Of a stretch of 64,000 nt of DNA, positions 57,545-64,000 are shown in pieces. The DNA is from Ruegeria arenilitoris (GTDB lineage Bacteria; Pseudomonadota; Alphaproteobacteria; Rhodobacterales; Rhodobacteraceae). The stretch is from contig NZ_WQHX01000004.1 in assembly GCF_013035425.1 (NCBI RefSeq), positions 62,001-126,000 on the forward strand, in the 5' to 3' direction. Each line of letters starts with the position of its first letter. Within the stretch, counting starts at the first letter, position 1. A program made the translations under genes and the position numbers. The notes under the pieces are model-generated. The model did not search any database. It had not been told where the DNA came from and saw nothing but the letters and a program-made list of their open reading frames with translations.

Positions 57545-57901
57545 GGCGCGGGTCTAATTCGCCCGGACGCGAGGGGCAAGACAACAATTAGCGTACAATA
57601 CGCGACGCCGCCATTGCAGTTGCCGGGGTTGAGCATGAGCTCTTGGGGATGGATACCCCCGCTTCCACAACAGCGCCGCCGCAGGCCAACATTTGGCCAG
57701 AACGTAGCAAGGCGAAAATCCAGCCCCACCATTACTCTTTACCGGCTCGAACGGCCGCCACTCACTCACAAAATCCCTGCATATCTGAGGGATGCTTGAA
57801 TTATGGCATTTCATTTGTGAGACAAATATGGGAAATTTGCCCACCCTTTCCCCGACACGGACAGAATTGGGGCGGTTGCGTAAGAAGCAAAGGTAGCACA
57901 C
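57545..57901. promoter_or_regulatory. Region between tdk and the CII-like gene, with an ATTTGT dyad
   Basis: ATTTGT at 57813-57818 and ACAAAT at 57822-57827 form a perfect dyad around GAG, about 75 bases before the ATG of the CII-like gene. Beyond this, 357 bases hold no convincing gene: short frames (for example 57614-57799) lack a ribosome binding site. AGCAAAGG precedes the CII-like ATG. Confidence 0.4.
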
Positions 57902-58363
57902 ATGGCAGATATCGGGGCCTATTTGAAAAAGCACACGGAGGCATTGGTGAAAGATGTCGGCATCGAAGCCGCGTGCGAAATTACCGGCAAGTCCAAGGCA
58001 ACACTTGGGCGATATTACTCGGACAATGCGGAACACACTGATCGGTTTATGCCGGTAGATGCGGTGGCGAGGCTTGAAACTGTTGCGACCTATCCGCATG
58101 TGACGTCGGCGTTGGCGGACCTTCAAAACATTACTTTGTCCTACGACTGCCGAAATTCGGATACTCCGCGCACCGGAGGTGTGAATGCGGACGTTATCGC
58201 TTTAAGCCAACGATTTGCGATGTTGATGACGGAATATCACGCCGCAATCGAAGACGGCATAATAACGATGAACGAGGCAAAGCGTCTGCTAAAGGAAACC
58301 AGTCTTTTACAACAAGTACTGATCGAGATGAAACTTCATTTGGAAGAGGAAAGCGTCAGCTAA
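57902..58363 (+). CDS. Phage CII-like regulatory protein
   Basis: A 153-residue protein with an N-terminal helix-turn-helix (ALVKDVGIEAACEITGKSKATLGRYYSDNAEHTDRFMPVDAVARLE, about residues 15-60) and a C-terminal helical part (GVNADVIALSQRFAMLMTEYHAAIEDGIITMNEAKRLLKETSLLQQVLIEMKLHLEEE). The layout is like phage regulatory protein CII (CP76 family), where TLGRY... corresponds to the recognition helix, but here no phage genes are near and codon use looks like that of its neighbours. It probably acts as a host DNA-binding regulator. Family assignment from memory. Confidence 0.6.
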   Translation: MADIGAYLKKHTEALVKDVGIEAACEITGKSKATLGRYYSDNAEHTDRFMPVDAVARLETVATYPHVTSALADLQNITLSYDCRNSDTPRTGGVNADVIALSQRFAMLMTEYHAAIEDGIITMNEAKRLLKETSLLQQVLIEMKLHLEEESVS

Positions 58364-58419
58364 TCGACCGGCTTTTACCCTATCACTTTCTATGTTGTTC
58401 AGCGACTACGTCGGTCTTC

Positions 58420-59544
58420 TCAAGCGTGCCGTTTGACCAATACAGAGCCGACTGAATACCCCGCGCCAAATGAGCAGATCAGTCCAACGTCTCCTTCTTC
58501 CAGGTCATCCGAATATTTGGAAAACGCGATAATAGACCCTGCAGACGACGTATTCGCATAATCCTGCAGGATATTTGGTTGCTCACCGGGTTCGGGTTCG
58601 CGCCCCAGTACCTTTTTCCCAATGAAATCATTCATGGTTTTGTTTGCTTGATGCAGCCATAGGCGTTTTAGATCTCTGCTGGATATCGATTCTTCTTCCA
58701 TATGACTGGAAATATGCTTGCTTACCAGCGGCAGTACTTCCTTAAATACTTTGCGACCGTTCTGCATGAATTGCATATCGCGCCTGTCGACCAGGCCGTC
58801 GGGGCGCGAGCGGCGAAGGAATCCATTGTTGTTTCGGATGTTGTTTGAAAATTGGGTCGCGCAACGGGTCGAAACTATTTCGAAATGCGGTCCCTTCGCG
58901 TCTTCCATGCGTTCAATCAGAGTTGCTGTTGCAACGTCGCCAAATATGAAATGGCAATCTCGGTCCCGCCATTCCAAATGGCCTGAACATATCTCGGGAT
59001 TGACAACAAGCGCTGATCTGACCGAACCCGAACGTACCATATCGGCAGCTGCCTGTATTCCGAAGGTAGCGGACGAACAGGCGACATTCATGTCAAACCC
59101 AAAGCCATTTGTTCCCAGTGCTTGTTGGATTTCGATTGCAATTGCAGGGTAGGCGCGTTCGTGGTTCGATGCCGCGCAAATCACCAAGTCCACCTCTTGC
59201 GCCGAACGCCCGGCTTTTTGCAGGGCCTTGTCGCAGGCGTCGACAGCCATTTCGGTCATTATCCCGGGCTCTTCGTCCGATCGCTGCCTCAAGGTCGGAT
59301 GCATGATTTCGGGATTCAGAACGCCGGATTTGTCCATAACATAGCGGCTCTCAATTCCCGAGGCCTTTACGATAAACTCCTCGGACGAATGTTGTATCGG
59401 TTCCACCTCACCGGCGTCGATGGCTTTAGCGTTTTCCGCGTTCTTCCTGTCGGCGAAAGAATTGAACGCCTCGACAAGCTCGGCATTTGTTATGACGTTT
59501 TTGGGCGTAAAGACTCCGGTACCGGTGATGGCGGGCGTATACAT
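58420..59544 (-). CDS. Beta-ketoacyl-ACP synthase III-like protein
   Basis: A 374-residue thiolase-fold condensing enzyme. The catalytic triad is Cys156 in MNVACSSAT, His298 in WLHQANKTMND and Asn331 in YANTSSAGS. The insertions make it about 50 residues longer than E. coli FabH, as in a subgroup that primes fatty acid synthesis with unusual starters. The housekeeping fabH with plsX is not here. The start ATG at 59544 (MYTPAITGTGVFTP) was chosen over a Met 14 codons upstream. It is divergent from the marR-RND operon across 156 bases. Confidence 0.88.
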   Translation of the reverse strand: MYTPAITGTGVFTPKNVITNAELVEAFNSFADRKNAENAKAIDAGEVEPIQHSSEEFIVKASGIESRYVMDKSGVLNPEIMHPTLRQRSDEEPGIMTEMAVDACDKALQKAGRSAQEVDLVICAASNHERAYPAIAIEIQQALGTNGFGFDMNVACSSATFGIQAAADMVRSGSVRSALVVNPEICSGHLEWRDRDCHFIFGDVATATLIERMEDAKGPHFEIVSTRCATQFSNNIRNNNGFLRRSRPDGLVDRRDMQFMQNGRKVFKEVLPLVSKHISSHMEEESISSRDLKRLWLHQANKTMNDFIGKKVLGREPEPGEQPNILQDYANTSSAGSIIAFSKYSDDLEEGDVGLICSFGAGYSVGSVLVKRHA

Positions 59545-59642
59545 GGCGCGTCCTGAATGTTTCGGATCTGCACAAAATGCAATCACACATGAGTTTGATC
59601 AAGAGATGTTGACCCGAGGGAACTTGAATAGATCTTTAATTT

Positions 59643-59661
59643 CACATATTGAATGGTTCAA
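59643..59661. promoter_or_regulatory. Dyads in the shared promoter region of the KAS III gene and marR
   Basis: TTGAA at 59649-59653 and TTCAA at 59657-59661 flank TGG; TTCA and TGAA around CATAT overlap it on the left. They lie 40-58 bases before the marR start and could be the MarR binding site. Short and only partly symmetric, so uncertain. Confidence 0.35.
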
Positions 59662-59700
59662 AAAATGAAGTAAATCGCTTTGGAAGCGTGGAGTCTCCGT

Positions 59701-60168
59701 ATGACAGACGACATTAGTTCCCGACTGGCGCGCCTTAGTCCTGAAATTCAGGCAATGATGGGTGTGTATGCTCTGTACTGGAAACTGGAAGAGAGTTTTG
59801 ACCAAATCGAAACCGATCTGAGTCATCAGGAATGCCACATGTTGATTAAATTGGATGAACCCAAACGCATGGGCGTACTAGCCTCGGATATGTTGACAGT
59901 CCCGTCTACCATCACCGCAACGGCGGATTCTTTGGAAGCATCGGGGCATCTTTCACGTCAGCGCGATCCCGAAGACCGAAGGGCTTGGTTGCTGGTGTTG
60001 ACGGAACGGGGCAAGCGTGTACGCAGCATGCTCGAAACGGCAGCGGGCGATGTCTTTCGCCGCGCCTCAGGCTTGAATGACATGGAAACAATCGAGTTCG
60101 CTCGTATGGCGAGAAAAATCCGAGATAACATTATTGAAATTGGAATTCCCGAAGGGTTGAAGAAATGA
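59701..60168 (+). CDS. MarR family transcriptional regulator
   Basis: A 155-residue winged-helix repressor. SHQECHMLIKLDEPKRMGVLASDMLTVPSTITATADSLEASGHLSRQRDPEDRRAWLLVLTERGKRVRSML is the wHTH core with the wing RDPEDRRAWLL. The ATG at 59701 follows GGAG; a TTG at 59680 would add seven residues. Its stop overlaps the RND adaptor gene start in ATGA, so it is the first gene of the pump operon and probably its own repressor. Confidence 0.92.
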   Translation: MTDDISSRLARLSPEIQAMMGVYALYWKLEESFDQIETDLSHQECHMLIKLDEPKRMGVLASDMLTVPSTITATADSLEASGHLSRQRDPEDRRAWLLVLTERGKRVRSMLETAAGDVFRRASGLNDMETIEFARMARKIRDNIIEIGIPEGLKK

Positions 60169-61202
60169 AGTTGCTGATTTTTCTGAGCATTTTTATGTCC
60201 ATTGCCACCACACCTGTATTCGCCGATCAAACAACGAAACCTGTCAAACTGATGCAGGTTCGCGAAACCACGCCGGGCTTCTCGCGTCAGTTCTTTGGAA
60301 GGGTCGCCGCGCGTCAAACGGTAGATCTTGCATTCCAGGTCGGTGGTCAAATAGTTGACATGCCGATAACAGAAGGGTTCGTTATTCCCAAGGGTGGGTT
60401 GATTGCAAGTCTTGATCAGGAGCCATTCGAATTAAGACTGAACCGGGCAAGACTGCAAAAGGATCAAGCTGATCGAACCGTTGCGCGTCTGTCGCGTTTG
60501 CGTGGCACAGCCGCCAGTCAAGTTGCCGTGGACGACGCGGAGACAGCGGCGCAATTGGCGGCTATTGCTGTTCGGGACGCCGAATATGAACTGGAACACG
60601 CCACACTTACCTCACCTTTTGACGCGTTAGTGTCCAGCCGGGCAGTTGAAGCGTTCACAACAGTTTCAGCAGGCACGCCAATTGTGCGAATTCACGATAT
60701 GTCGGAGTTGCGGATTGAAGTGGATGTGCCCGAGATTCTTTTCCAGCGCACGGGTCAGCAGGACGACATCGAAATCACGGCAAAGTTTCCTGTCAGTGAC
60801 GAGATATTTCCACTGGAGATTCGCGAATTCGATGCCGAGACTTCCAGCGTGGGACAGACATTTCGCATTCAGTTTGGCCTAACACCACCAGAAGGCCTGC
60901 AAATCTTGCCTGGCTCGTCCGTGACTGTCACTGCAAAGGTGCAAGATAACCGCACTGGCATTGTTGCTCCGGCAACTGCAATAATTGCCGATGCAAAAGG
61001 TGACTTGGGCGTTATGGTGTTTTCTCCTGTCGGCGCAGATGAGGGAACAGTGAGCCGTGTTTCCGTAAAGATCGAGCCAACGCAAACAGGTGATGTGCGC
61101 GTTCTGGAGGGGCTCACTGATGGTGACGAAATTGTTGTTGCGGGTGGAAGCTCATTGGATGACGGTCAAACCGTCCGCCGCTTCACCGGCCTTTCCAACT
61201 AA
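60165..61202 (+). CDS. RND efflux pump periplasmic adaptor subunit
   Basis: A 345-residue membrane fusion protein with a signal peptide (LLIFLSIFMSIATTPVFA). The barrel-sandwich hybrid is split into FQVGGQIVDMPITEGFVIPKGGLIASLDQEPFELRLNRARL and YELEHATLTSPFDALVSSRAVEAFTTVSAGTPIVRI, with a helical hairpin between. It links the RND permease, encoded next, to an outer-membrane factor, which is not in the window. Confidence 0.92.
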   Translation: MKLLIFLSIFMSIATTPVFADQTTKPVKLMQVRETTPGFSRQFFGRVAARQTVDLAFQVGGQIVDMPITEGFVIPKGGLIASLDQEPFELRLNRARLQKDQADRTVARLSRLRGTAASQVAVDDAETAAQLAAIAVRDAEYELEHATLTSPFDALVSSRAVEAFTTVSAGTPIVRIHDMSELRIEVDVPEILFQRTGQQDDIEITAKFPVSDEIFPLEIREFDAETSSVGQTFRIQFGLTPPEGLQILPGSSVTVTAKVQDNRTGIVAPATAIIADAKGDLGVMVFSPVGADEGTVSRVSVKIEPTQTGDVRVLEGLTDGDEIVVAGGSSLDDGQTVRRFTGLSN

Positions 61203-61213
61203 GGTTCTGATCA

Positions 61214-64000
61214 ATGAATATCGCTCGTTCTTCAATTGATCGGCCTATTTACACGTGGCTGATTATTCTTATCGCCTTATTTGGGGGCATCTGGGGATTT
61301 TTTTCGCTAGGGCGATTGGAAGACCCGGCCTTTACCATTAAGAATGCGGTCATCATTACAGAATACCCGGGTGCGACGGCCGAACAGGTCGCCTTGGAAG
61401 TCTCGGAGCCTTTGGAATCCGCCATTCAGCAGATGGGTGAGGTGGACACCATTACGTCCGTAAATCAACCTGGCCGTTCAATCATTGAGGTAGAAGTCAA
61501 GTCCATCTACGACGGAGACCAGCTCCCCGATATTTGGACCCGTTTACGAGCCAAGATACGGGACGCGGCACGTGCATTGCCGTCCGGCGTTGGCGCGCCT
61601 TTCGTCAATGATGGGTTCGGCGATGTCTTTGGGTTGTTCTACGCTGTGACTGCCGAGGGTTTTTCAGATTCTGAAAAGCATGAGTTGGCAACGTTTTTGC
61701 GACGGGAATTGCTAAGCGTCGAAGGCGTTGCCGATGTCGAAGTTCAAGGCCTGCCGGAAGAAGCCATCTTCATCGAACCCAACCTGGCAATAACCGTGAA
61801 CCAGAATGTACCGCTACAGGCTATAACTGACGCGATAACAAATGCAGATTCGGTAAACTCCTCGGGTTCCTTGCGGTCGGACAGTGACCGAACAACAATT
61901 CTGACAGCGGAAGGATCGGACAGCGTTTCGGCCATTGCTGGGTTGTCTGTTGGATCACAGGGTCAGGTCATCAACCTTTTTGACACAGCCGACGTCTACC
62001 GTGCTCGGCAAAGCGACCCCGAGGTTATTATCCGATACGATGGGGTCGAAGCGTTTACGCTCGGTATCGCTGGTTTGGCGACCGAAAACATCGTTGAAGT
62101 GGGCAAACGCGCAGATGCCAAGTTCGCGGATCTTGATGCTGATATTCCATATGGCGTTGAAATTCTTCCCATATATCAGCAGCATGTCGTGGTAGAACAG
62201 GCTTCGAACGATTTTCTCGTGAACCTAGCCATGTCAGTGACCATCGTAGTCGCTGTTTTGGGCATTTTTATGGGATGGCGGGCAGCTGTTGTTGTTGGCG
62301 CAACCTTGCTGCTGACCGTTGTCGGAACGCTGTTGTTCATGTCCCTGTTTTCGATCGAGATGGAACGGATCTCGCTGGGTGCGTTGATTATTGCCATGGG
62401 AATGCTGGTGGATAACGCCATTGTGGTGGCCGAAGGGATGCAGATCGCAATGTTGCGTGGCAAACCCTCGCGCGACGCTGCCGAAGATGTCGCGTCGAAA
62501 ACGCAAATACCTCTGCTTGGTGCCACTGTGATTGGCATAATGGCATTTGCCGGTATCGGCCTAAGCCCGGATGCGACCGGAGAGTTCCTGTTTTCGCTAT
62601 TTGCTGTGATCGGCATCTCGCTGCTGCTTAGCTGGATTTTGGCGATTACCGTGACCCCGATGCTGGGACACTATTTCTTTAAACAGGGCAAAGAGGGCGA
62701 GATCGATGCATATGGAGGAATTTTGTTCCGCGTCTACGGGACGATCCTGCGCTGGGCTCTGAGATTTAAGTGGCTGGTTGTTGCTGGTCTCATCGGGATT
62801 ACGGTCGCATGCTACGCTGGCTTCGGACTGATGAAGCAACAGTTTTTCCCCGATTCAAATACACCGTTGTTTTTTGTGCACTACAAACTGCCCCAAGGTA
62901 CGCCAATTGCACGTACTGCGCAGGACATGGCCGTTTTCGAGAACTGGCTTAGCGAACGGGAGGATGTCGTATCGGTCACAACTTTTGTGGGTCAGGGGGC
63001 AACGCGTTTCATGCTCACTTACTCGGCAGAAAAGCCGAACCCAAGCTATGGTCATATGGTCATTAGAACAGCGAGCCTTGACGATATCCCAAGTTTGCAG
63101 GCGGATTTAGCGGCATTTGGGGCTTCGCAATTCCCAGAAGGCGAGTTCCGCACAAGACGGTTGGTTTTCGGGCCGGGCGGTGGCGATCCGATTCAAGCGC
63201 GCTTTTCAGGCAGTGATCCGGTTGTTCTTCGTCAGCTTGCGGAAGAGGCTGTTCAAGTCATGTCTCAGGCTTCGCCGAATGCATTGCATGTGCATCATGA
63301 TTGGCGTGAAAAAGAATTGGCAGTGCAGCCGATATACGCCACCGAACGGGCGCAGACGGCTGGCGTCGCGCGTGAGGATATTGCAGCGACTCTACAGTTC
63401 TCGACAGACGGGATAACGGGTGGAGTTCTACGCGAGCGCGACCGACAGATTCCGATTATTCTGCGTAGGTCGGCAGATGGAGACTATTCCATTGTCGATC
63501 AAGTTGTTTATTCAGATCAGTCCGAGCGTTTTTTGCCTATCGAGCAAATGGTAGACGGGTTCGAATACAGATCATTAGATACGCTGGTGCATCGTCGCGA
63601 CAGGGTTCTGACCATTACCGTTGGCGCAGACATTCCGCCTGACATGACTGCAGCTCAGGTCCATTCAGAAGTCCGAGCAGCAGTCGAAGCAATTGAACTT
63701 CCTTTAGGTTACGACATGGAGTGGGGCGGCGAGTATGAAAATTCAGGTGACGCTCAACAAAGCCTGGGTCGGCAATTGCCGTTGAGCCTGTTGATCATGG
63801 TTCTGATATCGGTCCTTTTGTTCAATGCAATCCGGCAGCCGATCATCATATGGTTGCTTGTGCCAATGTCCGTCAATGGAGTCGTGATCGGCCTGCTGGG
63901 AACTGGACTGCCCTTCACATTCACGGCGCTTTTGGGGTTGCTAAGCCTTTCGGGTATGTTGATCAAAAATGGCATCGTGCTGGTCGAGGAAATTGATTTG
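61214..64000 (+). CDS. RND efflux permease, 3' truncated
   Basis: Proton-driven inner-membrane pump of the AcrB family. The frame opens at ATG 61214 (MNIARSSIDRPIYTWLIIL) and runs to the window end, 929 codons with no stop; the full family length is about 1030. TM4 carries GMLVDNAIVVAEG with Asp400 kept and Asn401 where AcrB has the second Asp (Asp408). TM10 keeps Lys918 in SGMLIKNGIVLVEE. The porter domains lie between. Operon with marR and the adaptor. Substrate not predictable. Confidence 0.95.
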   Translation, partial: MNIARSSIDRPIYTWLIILIALFGGIWGFFSLGRLEDPAFTIKNAVIITEYPGATAEQVALEVSEPLESAIQQMGEVDTITSVNQPGRSIIEVEVKSIYDGDQLPDIWTRLRAKIRDAARALPSGVGAPFVNDGFGDVFGLFYAVTAEGFSDSEKHELATFLRRELLSVEGVADVEVQGLPEEAIFIEPNLAITVNQNVPLQAITDAITNADSVNSSGSLRSDSDRTTILTAEGSDSVSAIAGLSVGSQGQVINLFDTADVYRARQSDPEVIIRYDGVEAFTLGIAGLATENIVEVGKRADAKFADLDADIPYGVEILPIYQQHVVVEQASNDFLVNLAMSVTIVVAVLGIFMGWRAAVVVGATLLLTVVGTLLFMSLFSIEMERISLGALIIAMGMLVDNAIVVAEGMQIAMLRGKPSRDAAEDVASKTQIPLLGATVIGIMAFAGIGLSPDATGEFLFSLFAVIGISLLLSWILAITVTPMLGHYFFKQGKEGEIDAYGGILFRVYGTILRWALRFKWLVVAGLIGITVACYAGFGLMKQQFFPDSNTPLFFVHYKLPQGTPIARTAQDMAVFENWLSEREDVVSVTTFVGQGATRFMLTYSAEKPNPSYGHMVIRTASLDDIPSLQADLAAFGASQFPEGEFRTRRLVFGPGGGDPIQARFSGSDPVVLRQLAEEAVQVMSQASPNALHVHHDWREKELAVQPIYATERAQTAGVAREDIAATLQFSTDGITGGVLRERDRQIPIILRRSADGDYSIVDQVVYSDQSERFLPIEQMVDGFEYRSLDTLVHRRDRVLTITVGADIPPDMTAAQVHSEVRAAVEAIELPLGYDMEWGGEYENSGDAQQSLGRQLPLSLLIMVLISVLLFNAIRQPIIIWLLVPMSVNGVVIGLLGTGLPFTFTALLGLLSLSGMLIKNGIVLVEEIDL

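Noticed and set aside
57554-58126. 190-codon minus-strand frame
   Set aside because: Mostly antisense to the CII-like gene and its upstream region, with odd composition, no ribosome binding site and no recognisable sequence.

Overview
This window is core chromosome of an alphaproteobacterium, most likely a marine roseobacter-group Rhodobacteraceae. The support is the gene content: a short HisG with HisZ, a 760-residue adenosylcobalamin-dependent ribonucleotide reductase, atpHAGDC without Fo genes, fused ATP sulfurylase/APS kinase, several families typical of this group (DUF1489, DUF2125, DUF1150, DUF2161, UbiK, YbjN, TIGR01459 HAD, Hint-domain proteins), and the lgt-midA-pgeF order. Genes are densely packed, often with 4-base ATGA start/stop overlaps. 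No rRNA, tRNA, insertion sequence, prophage or CRISPR array was recognised. The species was not determined.

Layout. 1-5.7 kb: end of hisZ, hisG, a DUF1489 gene, nrdJ, a small family protein and rpsD behind a structured leader. 5.7-13.3 kb: a dimethylformamidase-like hydrolase, an Lrp regulator divergent from a class V aminotransferase, then hisC-tyrA-extensin-like and DUF2125. 13.3-21 kb: ChaC-like cyclotransferase, a MotA/MotB-like membrane pair with a very long coiled coil, clpA, gloB and a methyltransferase. 21-26.2 kb: the F1 ATP synthase operon. 26.5-35.8 kb: a small monooxygenase-like protein, prs, a DsbA-fold isomerase, ltaE-ycgN-ribF, a MaoC dehydratase, a HAD phosphatase, a Mn-dependent pyrophosphatase, a TraB/GumN protein and a DUF2161 nuclease-fold protein. 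35.8-44.6 kb: groESL with CIRCE, a DMT exporter, a lipase-like hydrolase coupled to an orphan phnM, purEK, ydcH, hsp20, DUF1150 and phzF. 44.7-50.1 kb: sat/cysC, a membrane [2Fe-2S] adenylate cyclase, trxB and an Lrp regulator. 50.2-58.4 kb: a Hint protein, an unlisted 42-codon gene with its own terminator, lgt-midA-pgeF, ubiK, ybjN-proC-csaA, tdk and a CII-like regulator. 58.4-64 kb: a KAS III enzyme divergent from a marR-adaptor-RND pump operon that runs off the window.

Most genes are housekeeping: amino acid, purine, PRPP and dNTP synthesis, energy, proteostasis, sulfate activation and redox balance. The less explained material is at the edges of genes: a candidate three-way-junction leader on rpsD, a hairpin with a bulged G that covers the hsp20 ribosome binding site, and strong dyads in front of nrdJ, the class V aminotransferase and the small monooxygenase-like gene. 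The best protein-level candidates for new biology are the MotAB/ZorAB-like pair and the membrane-histidine plus iron-sulfur adenylate cyclase. All structures were found by reading the sequence by eye; no folding or database search was run.
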